A stretch of DNA of 64,000 nucleotides from Streptomyces sp. NBC_01481 (GTDB lineage: Bacteria > Actinomycetota > Actinomycetes > Streptomycetales > Streptomycetaceae), in assembly GCF_026339995.1 (NCBI RefSeq), contig NZ_JAPEPT010000001.1:384501-448500 (forward strand), read 5' to 3'. The notes under the pieces were generated by a model. It worked only from the letters and a program-made list of their open reading frames with translations. It did not search any database and was not told the origin of the DNA. Made by a program: the position numbers and the translations under genes. This document shows, in pieces, positions 1 to 7,926 of the stretch (positions are counted from its first letter, which is position 1; each line of letters starts with the position of its first letter).

Positions 1-2
1 GC

Positions 3-284
<282 letters not shown>

Positions 285-301
285 TGCGTGGGGGTGCGGC
301 T

Positions 302-466
302 TAGGGGGTGTCGTTTGGATCAGGCCGGATCAGTGAGCGGGGTCTGGTGCGTGCGATCGCAAGGCGGAGGAAGGAGCCGACGCGGAGCGTCGGCGACTGA
401 CGACAACGCAGCGAGCGGGCGTGCCAGGGCACGCGAACCCGGCAAGATCCGAAAGACACCCCCTGA
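302..466. repeat. MITE-like element with terminal inverted repeats
   Basis: The ends form an imperfect inverted repeat. The left end at 302-322 reads AGGGGGTGTCGTTTGGATC. The right end at 445-466, in reverse complement, reads CAGGGGGTGTCTTTCGGATC. The interior holds short nested palindromes such as CGACGCGGAGCGTCG. There is no convincing ORF inside. Ends of this type (GGGGGTGTC...GGATC) are, from memory, common in Streptomyces intergenic regions. It occupies most of the gap between the serine hydrolase and the CGNR gene. Confidence 0.6.
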
Positions 467-554
467 CCCCTGGGGAGAAGGGGTTCCGGCCGCACGTTCG
501 GACGGGCACTCTGGAGGGGAGACCCGGCAGTGACCCCTAGGCGGTGGCAGGCGC

Positions 555-1157
555 ATGACGGCAGGCGCGACGGGTGCAGCCTCCTACGACTGGAGGTTCG
601 ACTCCGGGCGGATCTGCCTGGATCTGATGGCGACCGCGGAATCGGCCGGCGAAGGGCGCGAAGCGCTGGCCCAGGCCGGTCGGCTGGGCCGCTGGCTGGT
701 CGGGGCGGGCCTGGTGCCCGCGGCGACGGCGCTCCCGGCCTTCGACATCGGGTGGGTGGCGCGCTTCGTCGAACTGCGGGACTGCGTGGGCCAGTTGGTA
801 CGGGCCCAGATCGACGGCCGGCGCGCCGAGTCCGCGCTGGAGCGCGTCAACGCCCTCGCTGCAGGAGCGCCGCCCGCCATCAGAGCCGTACCCGACGGGG
901 ACGGCTCCCTGGTACGGGCGCTGAGCGCCGCGCCCGAGTGCGGGGCGCTGCTGGCGGCGATCGCCCGCGACGCCGTGGACCTGCTGACCGACCCGGCGGC
1001 CAGGGCCCGGCTGCGGCAGTGCGAGGGCGACAACTGCCGCCGCGTATACCTGGACACGTCCCGCGGACGGCGGCGCCGCTGGTGCTCCAGCGAGGTGTGC
1101 GGGAACCGCGAACGCGTCGCCAGGCACCGGCGCCGCACCGCTGCGACCCACCTGTAA
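555..1157 (+). CDS. CGNR zinc-finger (ABATE domain) protein
   Basis: A 200-residue protein. The N-terminal ~130 residues match the ABATE stress-response domain layout, including the opening 'FDSGRICLDLMAT' motif. The C-terminal ~50 residues hold a treble-clef zinc site: C-x4-C ('CEGDNC') followed by 'WCSSEVCGNR', the motif that names the CGNR family, in a very Arg-rich context. Family members are predicted nucleic-acid-binding regulators with no settled function. The ATG at 555 lies just after the MITE-like repeat with no strong Shine-Dalgarno sequence. The gene stands alone, with the sigma factor gene starting about 100 bp downstream. Family is certain; role is unknown. Confidence 0.88.
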   Translation: MTAGATGAASYDWRFDSGRICLDLMATAESAGEGREALAQAGRLGRWLVGAGLVPAATALPAFDIGWVARFVELRDCVGQLVRAQIDGRRAESALERVNALAAGAPPAIRAVPDGDGSLVRALSAAPECGALLAAIARDAVDLLTDPAARARLRQCEGDNCRRVYLDTSRGRRRRWCSSEVCGNRERVARHRRRTAATHL

Positions 1158-1265
1158 AAGATCTTGAAAGTTTTTCGGCGGACGTTGAGTGATGCGCCCG
1201 TGGTCCCCGTAGAGAAGGGGGAGAAGCAGTCAGCCGAAAAACAGGGTCTCGACCGGGAGGTTCAG

Positions 1266-1853
1266 GTGCGCAAGGATGCCGCCGTGGCCGATGACCGTCC
1301 GCAGAGGGCCCGGCATCGCAGCGAGAAGCCACGCAACGACTCCTCAGCACCTGATGAGGAGCTGATGCGTGCGCTGTATCGCGAACATGCGGGACCTCTG
1401 CTCGCCTATGTACTCCGTCTTGTCGCCGGCGATCGCCAGCGAGCCGAGGACGTGGTGCAGGAGACGCTCATCCGTGCCTGGAAGAACGCCGGCCAGCTCA
1501 ACCGAGCGACCGGCTCTGTCCGACCCTGGCTGGTGACGGTCGCACGCCGCATCGTCATCGACGGTCACCGCAGCCGGCAGGCCCGGCCGCAGGAGGTCGA
1601 TCCGTCGCCGCTGGAGGTCATGCCCGCGGAGGACGAGATCGACAAGGCGTTGTGGCTGATGACGCTCTCAGATGCACTCGATGATTTGACGCCCGCCCAC
1701 AGGGAAGTTCTTGTCGAGACGTATTTCAAGGGCCGAACGGTCAATGAGGCGGCCGAGACGCTCGGCATACCCAGCGGGACGGTGCGTTCGCGGGTGTTCT
1801 ACGCACTCCGTTCCATGAAGCTCGCTCTGGAGGAGAGGGGGGTCACGGCATGA
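1266..1853 (+). CDS. sigU: ECF RNA polymerase sigma factor, SigU-like
   Basis: A group IV sigma-70 factor. Region 2 is 'ALYREHAGPLLAYVLRLVAGD', then 'RAEDVVQETLIRAWKN'. Region 4 has the helix-turn-helix 'VNEAAETLGIPSGTVRSRV' with 'LTPAHREVLVETYF' before it. GTG 1266 is preferred because GGGAGG lies at 1255-1260, five bases upstream. The same frame is open back to an ATG at 1164, so a longer basic N terminus is possible. The stop overlaps the next gene's ATG (ATGA at 1850), so sigma factor and anti-sigma factor are translationally coupled. The symbol rests on remembered synteny (sigma, anti-sigma, helicase, malic enzyme as in S. coelicolor), not on a search. Promoter targets are unknown. Confidence 0.85.
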   Translation: MRKDAAVADDRPQRARHRSEKPRNDSSAPDEELMRALYREHAGPLLAYVLRLVAGDRQRAEDVVQETLIRAWKNAGQLNRATGSVRPWLVTVARRIVIDGHRSRQARPQEVDPSPLEVMPAEDEIDKALWLMTLSDALDDLTPAHREVLVETYFKGRTVNEAAETLGIPSGTVRSRVFYALRSMKLALEERGVTA

Positions 1854-2686
1854 CCATGTACGAGCAGGAATCCGTCCACGACGCCGTCGGCGCGTATGTG
1901 CTCGGCATTCTCGACGACGCGGACGCCTCCGCCTTCGAGATGCACCTGGCGGGTTGTGACATCTGCGCCGCCCACCTCGAAGAGTTCTCCGGGATGGAGC
2001 CGATGCTGGCCATGCTGGCGGAGGCCCCGGCACCACCACAGCAGTCGAATGTGCTGAACATGCGCGGCAGGCAGTCCGAGCCGGGCTGGTCGGACGTCCC
2101 GCCGCCGCGAGCGGTCCCCGTGGTCCCCACCGCCCCCAGCCCGCAGCTGCTCGGCGGTCTGCTCGACGAGGTCGCCGCCAAGCGGGCGGCCAAGCGCAGG
2201 CGCGGGATGTATCTGGTCGCGGCCGCCGCGGCCCTGATCATCGGCGGTCCCGCCGTCGCGGTCGTGGTCACGGCCAACGACACCGGCACGAACCAGGCGA
2301 CCAGCGATCCGCACCCCACCAGTCCCGCCGAGGACGCCTTCTTCAACCACATGGAAGAGAAGGTCAAGGCCACCGACGCGAGCACCAAGGTCAGCGCGAC
2401 CGTCGGCCTGGAGAAGAAGGCCTGGGGCACGCACACCGTTCTCGAACTGAAGAACGTCACGGGTCCGCAGAAGTGCAGTCTGATCGCCGTCTCCAAGACC
2501 GGCGAGGAAGAGGTCGTGACCTCCTGGGCCGTCCCGAAGTGGGGTTACGGCATCCCCGACAGCCCGGTCAAGACGGCAAAGAACCCGCTCTACGTCCACG
2601 GCGGAGCCGCCATGGACCGGAACGACATCGATCACTTCGAGGTCCGCACCTTCGACGGAAAGCGGCTCGTGGAGGTTGACGCCTGA
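1850..2686 (+). CDS. rsuA: Membrane-anchored zinc anti-sigma factor (RsuA-like)
   Basis: The N terminus (residues 1-45) carries a zf-HC2/ZAS signature H-x3-C-x2-C (H32, C36, C39; 'HLAGCDIC'), which binds a cognate ECF sigma factor in the cytoplasm. A basic stretch 'KRAAKRRRG' precedes a single membrane helix at about residues 117-139. An extracytoplasmic domain of roughly 135 residues follows, rich in charged and polar residues. It overlaps the sigma gene by four bases, the usual arrangement for a sigma/anti-sigma pair. ATG 1856 is an alternative start two codons in. The external signal sensed is not evident. The symbol is by synteny with the sigma gene. Confidence 0.85.
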   Translation: MTMYEQESVHDAVGAYVLGILDDADASAFEMHLAGCDICAAHLEEFSGMEPMLAMLAEAPAPPQQSNVLNMRGRQSEPGWSDVPPPRAVPVVPTAPSPQLLGGLLDEVAAKRAAKRRRGMYLVAAAAALIIGGPAVAVVVTANDTGTNQATSDPHPTSPAEDAFFNHMEEKVKATDASTKVSATVGLEKKAWGTHTVLELKNVTGPQKCSLIAVSKTGEEEVVTSWAVPKWGYGIPDSPVKTAKNPLYVHGGAAMDRNDIDHFEVRTFDGKRLVEVDA

Positions 2687-2761
2687 AAGTTGACGCCTGA
2701 CAGATTCGCCCCCTTCGCGTACGGTTGACGGCTGCCCAGTGCACGTCAGAAGGGGGCCTCG

Positions 2762-5146
2762 GTGGCCGCGCAGGATGCCGCTGTTGATTCCATGGTCGGA
2801 TCCGCCGTCGACACGGTGCGAGACCGTGAGATCGGCGTCGAACAGGAACATCTGGATCGGGTCTACCGCCGCCTCGAGGAGAAGATCCACGAGGCGGAGT
2901 TCCTGATGCACGACGCCGCCAAGCGCGGCCAGGTCGGTACGCCGGGCGCGCTCGCGGAGCGGGACGCCCAGGTCTTCCGGGCCGGGATTCACCTCAACCG
3001 GCTGAACAACGAGTTCGAGGACTTCCTCTTCGGCCGCATCGATCTGCTGCGCGGCAAGGACGGCCAGAAGGGCCCGGACGGGGCGTACACCTCGATCGAG
3101 CCCGCCGACGACGCCGTACGCGCCGACAACACGGCCGACATCGGGGAGACCCTGCACATCGGCCGTATCGGGGTTCTCGACTCCGACTACGCGCCGCTGG
3201 TCATCGACTGGCGCGCCCCGGCAGCCGCCCCGTTCTACCGCTCGACACCGGTCGATCCGGGCCGGGTGGTACGCCGCAGGGTCATCCGCTCCAAGGGCCG
3301 CAGGGTCCTCGGCGTGGAGGACGACCTGATGCGCCCGGAGCTCAGCGCCACACTGGACGGGGCCGAGCTCCCGGTCATTGGCGACGGCGCGCTGATGGCG
3401 GCGCTGGGACAGGCCCGCAGCCACACCATGCGCGACATCGTCGCCTCCATCCAGGCGGAGCAGGACCTGGTGATCCGGGCCCCTGCCGCGTCCGTCACGT
3501 ATGTGGAGGGCGGGCCGGGCACCGGCAAGACCGCGGTGGCCCTGCACCGGGCGGCATACCTGCTCTACCAGGACCGCAGGCGCTACGCGGGCGGCATCCT
3601 GATCGTCTCGCCCACCCCGCTGCTCGTCGCGTACACCGAGGGCGTGCTGCCCTCGCTGGGCGAGGAGGGGCAGGTCGCGATCCGGGCCGTCGGCAGTCTT
3701 GTCGACGGCGCGGAGGCGACGGCGTACGACGATCCGGCCGTGGCCCGCGTCAAGGGCTCCTCGCGGATGCTGAAGGTGCTGCGCAAGGCCGCGCGGGGCG
3801 CGCTGGAGATGCCGCCGCCCGCGCCCTCCGCGCAGCTCGCCTTCGGCGAGGAGCACGAGAGGGGGACACAGGGGCCCGCGGGGACGCCCACACGGCTGCG
3901 TGTGGTCGCCTTCGGCCGGCGGCTGGAGCTGGAGGCCGACGAGCTCCAGCGCATCCGCCACAACGTCCTGGGCGGCACCGCCCCCGTGAATCTGTTGCGC
4001 CCGCGCGCCCGCAGGCTGCTGCTGGACGCTCTGTACGCCAAGTCGGGCAACGGAACGCGGGCTGCATCTTCTTCTCTTGGCGACCCCGAGCTCGCCGCCG
4101 AGCTGCGCTCCTCCTTCGACGAGGACGTTGCCTCCGAGGACGCGTTCATCGGCTTCCTGGACGCCTGGTGGCCCGAGCTCACCCCGCGCGGCGTGCTCAC
4201 AGCCATGGCCGACGAGAGACGCCTGGGGCGCTGGTCACGCCGGATCCTCAACCCGGGAGAGGCGCGCCGCCTCGCCCGTTCTCTCAAGCGCGACGCTCTC
4301 TCCGTACACGACGTGGCGCTGCTGGACGAGCTGCAGACGCTGCTCGGCACCCCGGCCCGCCCCAAGCGCAGGCGCGAGCTCGATCCGCTGGACCAGTTGA
4401 CCGGTCTGGAGGAGCTGATGCCGCAGCGCGAGGAGTCGCAGCGCGAACGCGCCGAGCGCCTGGCGCAGGAACGTACCGAGTACGCGCATGTCATCGTCGA
4501 CGAGGCGCAGGACCTGACCCCGATGCAGTGGCGCATGGTCGGCCGCCGCGGCCGGCACGCCACCTGGACGGTCGTCGGCGACCCGGCGCAGTCCTCCTGG
4601 TCGTCCCCGGACGAGGCGGCCGAGGCCCGCGACGAGGCGCTCGGCACCCGCCCGCGCCGCCGCTTCCAGCTCACCGTCAACTACCGCAACCCGGCCGAGA
4701 TCGCCGAGCTGGCGGCCAAGGTGCTGGCGCTGGCGATGCCCGGGATGCAGTCCCCGTCCGCGGTCCGCTCCACGGGCGTGCGGCCGCGCTTCTCCGTGGT
4801 CCCGGACGGGGATCTGGCTGGGACCGTACGGGCCGAGGCGCAGCGGCTGCTCGACCGCGTCGACGGCACGGTGGGCGTCGTGGTCGCGATGAACCGGCGC
4901 GAGCAGGCGGCGCGTTGGCTCGCCGGGCTCGGCGACCGGGTGGTCGCGCTCGGCTCCCTGGAGGCGAAGGGCCTCGAGTACGACGCGACAGTGGTCGTCT
5001 CCCCGGCGGAGATCGCGGACGAGTCCCCGGCCGGGCTGCGCGTGCTGTACGTGGCGCTGACCCGGGCGACCCAGCAGCTCACGGTGGTCTCCGGCCGGCG
5101 CGACGAGCCGGACGCGGACGGTGTGCCGGACTTGCTGCGGGACTGA
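2762..5146 (+). CDS. HelD/HelR-type UvrD-like ATPase that recycles RNA polymerase
   Basis: A 794-residue superfamily 1 ATPase. Walker A is 'GGPGTGKTAVALHRAAYLLY' (~residues 249-256 for the loop) and the DExx box is 'VIVDEAQDLTPMQWRM' (~580). Late motifs include 'VVGDPAQSSW', 'LTVNYRNPAEIAEL' and 'LYVALTRATQQLTV'. The long N-terminal helical region ('EQEHLDRVYRRLEEKIHEAE') and the insertion between motifs Ia and II are typical of HelD, which enters the RNAP channels and strips stalled polymerase from nucleic acid. GTG 2762 follows AGAAGGGGG at a good distance. HelR paralogues give rifamycin tolerance. No rifamycin-associated element was recognised upstream, so this may be the housekeeping form. 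It sits directly after the sigma/anti-sigma pair in the same direction. Confidence 0.88.
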   Translation: MAAQDAAVDSMVGSAVDTVRDREIGVEQEHLDRVYRRLEEKIHEAEFLMHDAAKRGQVGTPGALAERDAQVFRAGIHLNRLNNEFEDFLFGRIDLLRGKDGQKGPDGAYTSIEPADDAVRADNTADIGETLHIGRIGVLDSDYAPLVIDWRAPAAAPFYRSTPVDPGRVVRRRVIRSKGRRVLGVEDDLMRPELSATLDGAELPVIGDGALMAALGQARSHTMRDIVASIQAEQDLVIRAPAASVTYVEGGPGTGKTAVALHRAAYLLYQDRRRYAGGILIVSPTPLLVAYTEGVLPSLGEEGQVAIRAVGSLVDGAEATAYDDPAVARVKGSSRMLKVLRKAARGALEMPPPAPSAQLAFGEEHERGTQGPAGTPTRLRVVAFGRRLELEADELQRIRHNVLGGTAPVNLLRPRARRLLLDALYAKSGNGTRAASSSLGDPELAAELRSSFDEDVASEDAFIGFLDAWWPELTPRGVLTAMADERRLGRWSRRILNPGEARRLARSLKRDALSVHDVALLDELQTLLGTPARPKRRRELDPLDQLTGLEELMPQREESQRERAERLAQERTEYAHVIVDEAQDLTPMQWRMVGRRGRHATWTVVGDPAQSSWSSPDEAAEARDEALGTRPRRRFQLTVNYRNPAEIAELAAKVLALAMPGMQSPSAVRSTGVRPRFSVVPDGDLAGTVRAEAQRLLDRVDGTVGVVVAMNRREQAARWLAGLGDRVVALGSLEAKGLEYDATVVVSPAEIADESPAGLRVLYVALTRATQQLTVVSGRRDEPDADGVPDLLRD

Positions 5147-5558
5147 ATCGGGGTCCCGCCGGCGCCTGATGGAGAGTCAACCTGCGATGCGGGAATCAGG
5201 TTCTGGGGTCGTTTGTTAGCCTGGGTGCTGGCACCGGCTCGATCCAAGCCCCCGGGCCCAACCTTCGTCGCTCAGAGCGACCACTTGCCGCGAGGCGAGC
5301 ATGGCGGGTCGGTGCCACTTCTTCGTAGGGACAGGTCCGCGTCACCCTGGGTGACGTGGACCTGTTTCATTTGGGGCCCTGGTGCCACCCCGGCTTCCAC
5401 GCAGGCTGCCGTATCTCGTATGGTGGAATCCTGTTTCCGAAAACTCAATGACCACTATTACCTGCTACCCGCAGGTAGGTGCGACCATCGGAAAGCGTCG
5501 CCGGGCAGCAGCCGCGGCCGCATGGCAATGAAGCTAGCGAAAGCAGAGGAACCCGGTC
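5147..5558 (+). other. Gene-free interval ahead of the malic enzyme gene
   Basis: Apart from the structured RNA at 5254-5379, the interval contains the malic enzyme ribosome binding site AGAGGAA (~5546-5552). Around 5445 there is an AT-richer stretch with an imperfect palindrome GTTTCCGAAAAC, a possible promoter or operator. No ORF with Streptomyces-like codon bias was seen. Confidence 0.4.
5254..5379 (+). ncRNA. Putative structured RNA (ncRNA or 5' leader) before the malic enzyme gene
   Basis: GGGCCCAA at 5254 pairs with TTGGGGCCC at 5371-5379, closing a domain. Inside are a 6-bp stem with a CAG loop (5267-5281), a 6-bp stem capped by a GCGA GNRA tetraloop (5284-5299), and a 16-bp near-perfect stem (5331-5346 with 5350-5365, one G-U pair, loop CTG) followed by a T-rich stretch. 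Several independent stems in 126 bases are unlikely by chance, although GC content makes weak stems common. A possible -10 (TAGCCT, ~5217) lies upstream. It does not match riboswitch families I know. From memory an sRNA has been catalogued in the equivalent S. coelicolor interval; I cannot confirm this. Confidence 0.5.
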
Positions 5559-6992
5559 ATGGCAACGGCGCCCAGCGTCTCGTACTCGATGACGGTCCGG
5601 CTGGAGGTGCCCGCGAGCGGAACCGCGGTCTCCCAGCTGACCACGGCCGTGGAGTCCTCCGGCGGATCCGTGACCGGCCTGGACGTGACCGCCTCAGGCC
5701 ACGAGAAGCTGCGGATCGACGTCACGATCGCGGCGGCCTCCACCGTGCACGCCGACGAAATCGTCGAAGAGCTGCGCAACATCGAGGGCGTCGTCCTCGG
5801 CAAGGTCTCCGACCGTACGTTCCTGATGCACCTCGGCGGCAAGATCGAGATGCAGTCCAAGCACCCCATCCGCAACCGTGACGATCTTTCGATGATCTAC
5901 ACGCCGGGTGTGGCGCGGGTGTGCATGGCGATCGCCGAGAACCCCGAGGACGCCCGCCGCCTCACCATCAAGCGCAACTCCGTCGCCGTGGTCACCGACG
6001 GCTCCGCCGTCCTCGGCCTCGGCAACATCGGCCCCATGGCCGCGCTGCCGGTCATGGAGGGCAAGGCGGCCCTGTTCAAGCGCTTCGCCGGCATCGACGC
6101 CTGGCCGCTGTGCCTGGACACCCAGGACACCGACGAAATCGTCGCGATCGTCAAGGCGATCGCCCCCGGTTTCGCCGGAATCAACCTCGAAGACATCTCC
6201 GCGCCCCGCTGCTTCGAGATCGAGGCACGGCTGCGCGAGGCCCTCGACATCCCGGTCTTCCACGACGACCAGCACGGCACGGCGATCGTCGTCCTCGCCG
6301 CGCTGACCAACGCGCTGCGCGTGGTCGGCAAAGCCGTCGGGGACGTACGGGTCGTCATGTCCGGAGCCGGCGCGGCCGGTACGGCCATCCTGAAACTGCT
6401 GATCGCGGCGGGTGTCAAGCACGCCGTCGTCGCCGACATCCAGGGCGTGGTGCACGCCGGCCGCGAGGATCTGGTGGACGCGGCCCCCGGCTCGCCGCTG
6501 CGCTGGATCGCCGACAACACCAACCCCGAGGGCGTCACCGGCACCCTCAGGGAAGCGGTCGCAGGCGCGGACGTCTTCATCGGCGTCTCCGCCCCGAATG
6601 TACTGGGCGCGCAGGACGTCGCGGCGATGGCCGACGGCGCGATCGTGTTCGCGCTCGCGAACCCGGACCCCGAAGTCGACCCGGCAATCGCACGGCAGAC
6701 GGCCGCAGTTGTCGCCACCGGCCGCTCCGACTTCCCGAACCAGATCAACAATGTGCTCGTCTTCCCGGGTGTCTTCCGTGGCCTGCTCGACGCCCAGTCG
6801 CGTACCGTCAACACGGAGATGATGCTCGCGGCGGCGGCCGCCCTCGCGGAGACCGTCACCGAGGACGAGCTCAACCCGAACTACATCATTCCGTCGGTCT
6901 TCAACGAGAAGGTCGCCGGAGCGGTCGCGGGAGCCGTCCGCAACGCCGCCAAGGCGGTCGGCACCTCTGTGACAGGCCCCACGTCGGGCTGA
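5559..6992 (+). CDS. NAD-dependent malic enzyme with N-terminal ACT domain
   Basis: Oxidatively decarboxylates malate to pyruvate and CO2, linking the TCA cycle to gluconeogenic precursors. The first ~75 residues form an ACT-like regulatory domain ('SYSMTVRLEVPASGTAVSQL'), followed by the malic enzyme domain with 'YTPGVARVC' (~113-121), 'VVTDGSAVLGLGNIGP' and the metal/substrate segment 'INLEDISAPRCFEIE'. 'FHDDQHGTAIV' follows. The Rossmann NAD loop 'VMSGAGAAGTA' is near residue 266, with 'FALANPDPEV' and 'FPNQINNVLVFPGVFRG' at the end. Length (477) fits ACT-bearing bacterial malic enzymes. ATG 5559 has AGAGGAA a few bases upstream. The ACT domain suggests allosteric control by a small ligand, not identified. 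Confidence 0.93.
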   Translation: MATAPSVSYSMTVRLEVPASGTAVSQLTTAVESSGGSVTGLDVTASGHEKLRIDVTIAAASTVHADEIVEELRNIEGVVLGKVSDRTFLMHLGGKIEMQSKHPIRNRDDLSMIYTPGVARVCMAIAENPEDARRLTIKRNSVAVVTDGSAVLGLGNIGPMAALPVMEGKAALFKRFAGIDAWPLCLDTQDTDEIVAIVKAIAPGFAGINLEDISAPRCFEIEARLREALDIPVFHDDQHGTAIVVLAALTNALRVVGKAVGDVRVVMSGAGAAGTAILKLLIAAGVKHAVVADIQGVVHAGREDLVDAAPGSPLRWIADNTNPEGVTGTLREAVAGADVFIGVSAPNVLGAQDVAAMADGAIVFALANPDPEVDPAIARQTAAVVATGRSDFPNQINNVLVFPGVFRGLLDAQSRTVNTEMMLAAAAALAETVTEDELNPNYIIPSVFNEKVAGAVAGAVRNAAKAVGTSVTGPTSG

Positions 6993-7304
6993 CACACGGC
7001 GCGTCGCGAGTCGCGGGGCCGTGACTGCCGCTCTAGGGTGGCGGACCATGAGCCCCGAGGCTCCGCGGAGTCTCCACAACGAGTCTCCACCGAGTCGACG
7101 GAACGTCACCACGACGAGGCAGTGGCGCTTTTCGTGTGACTCCGGAGGGTGCCGGATTGGCTTTCCCGCCGCTGGTGGGGGCAGGATGCGTAATCGGGCG
7201 CGAGGGTCTGACAGCAGACCCGGGTCCGGGGACTGTCCGAGGGCCCTGGCAGCATCGGCTTCGATCTCACGCCTCACAGGCAAGAAGAACACGGGAGTAA
7301 CAAC
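6993..7304 (+). promoter_or_regulatory. Leader/promoter interval of the HU gene
   Basis: No supported ORF. A stable small hairpin GGGTCTG-ACAG-CAGACCC lies at 7204-7221, and ACGGGAGTAACAAC provides the HU ribosome binding site directly before ATG 7305. The open frame at 7021-7308 overlaps the HU start and lacks recognisable protein character. Confidence 0.4.
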
Positions 7305-7586
7305 ATGAACCGCAGTGAGCTGGTGGCCGCGCTGGCCGACCGCGCCGAGGTGACCCGCAAGGACGCCGACGCCGTGCTGGCCGCTCTCGCCGAGACGGTC
7401 GGCGAGGTCGTCGCCAAGGGCGACGAGAAGGTCACCATCCCCGGCTTCCTGACCTTCGAGCGCACCCACCGTGCCGCTCGGACCGCTCGTAACCCGCAGA
7501 CCGGCGACCCGATCCAGATCCCGGCCGGTTACAGCGTGAAGGTCTCCGCGGGCTCCAAGCTCAAGGAAGCCGCCAAGGGCAAGTAA
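7305..7586 (+). CDS. hup: HU-family nucleoid DNA-binding protein
   Basis: A 93-residue histone-like protein that bends and compacts DNA as a dimer. It opens 'MNRSELVAALADRAEVTRKDADAVLAAL', the classic HU dimer helices, followed by the beta-arm region 'IPGFLTFERTHRAARTARNPQTGDPIQIPAGYSVKVSAGSKLK'. The intercalating proline is present in 'NPQTG'. It is the short HU form, lacking the long Lys/Ala-rich tail of the second Streptomyces HU (HupS). Flanked by a long leader and a very strong terminator, which fits an abundant, separately transcribed protein. Confidence 0.95.
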   Translation: MNRSELVAALADRAEVTRKDADAVLAALAETVGEVVAKGDEKVTIPGFLTFERTHRAARTARNPQTGDPIQIPAGYSVKVSAGSKLKEAAKGK

Positions 7587-7600
7587 GCCCCGAGGCAACA

Positions 7601-7639
7601 GCAAAGGCGGCCACCCCGGCTGGGGGTGGCCGCCCTTTG
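7601..7639 (+). terminator. Strong intrinsic terminator after hup
   Basis: Near-perfect stem: GCAAAGGCGGCCACCCC pairs with GGGGTGGCCGCC(C)TTTGC across the loop GGCT. It starts 15 bases after the hup stop. The flanking A/T symmetry could allow bidirectional function. Confidence 0.85.
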
Positions 7640-7756
7640 CTGTGCAGGGGCCGTGAGGGGCCTGTACAGGGCCGTGGGGCCAAGCGCGGGGCTCCGGCCC
7701 CGAACCCCGCGCCTCAAAGGCCGGCGGGGCTGAATTTCGCGTCCGGGACCACGCCT

Positions 7757-7815
7757 CAAACGCCGGCGGGGCTGGATGTGCGGCCGAGCCGCATATTCAG
7801 CCCCGCCGGCGTTTG
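7757..7815. repeat. Long palindrome of a dispersed intergenic repeat (hup/murA gap)
   Basis: CAAACGCCGGCGGGGCTG and CAGCCCCGCCGGCGTTTG flank an inner stem built around GTGCGGC-CGA-GCCGCAT, giving arms of about 28 bp. Closely related sequence, with the same 'GGCTGGATGTGCGGC...' stem, occurs again at ~33378-33413 and ~45089-45130. The copy lies between the convergent genes hup and murA and may terminate both. The rest of 7640-7926 is similar low-complexity GC-rich sequence without a gene. Confidence 0.7.
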
Positions 7816-7926
7816 CGGACATGCGGCCGAAGGTCGCATACGGGGAGGTTGGGGGTCCCCCCCGGACGGAGTCTGGGGGAGGGCGGGGCGGGGACAAGGC
7901 CCGCCGCGGGCGCCCCCGTCCCCGCC

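Noticed and set aside
288..533. 81-residue frame inside the MITE-like element
   Set aside because: The sequence is explained by the palindromic repeat; protein is low-complexity and Arg/Gly-rich.
1799..3961. 720-residue minus-strand frame opposite the anti-sigma and HelD genes
   Set aside because: Antisense shadow of two well-supported genes; its composition shows no domain and it has no plausible start.
5254..5379. SRP RNA, tmRNA, RNase P RNA or known riboswitch
   Set aside because: Signature sequences of those RNAs (such as the GGAA-capped SRP hairpin or the tmRNA tRNA-like ends) are absent.
7021..7308. 95-residue frame ending four bases into hup
   Set aside because: Ser/Arg/Pro-rich with no homologous character, no ribosome binding site, and it occupies what looks like the hup leader.
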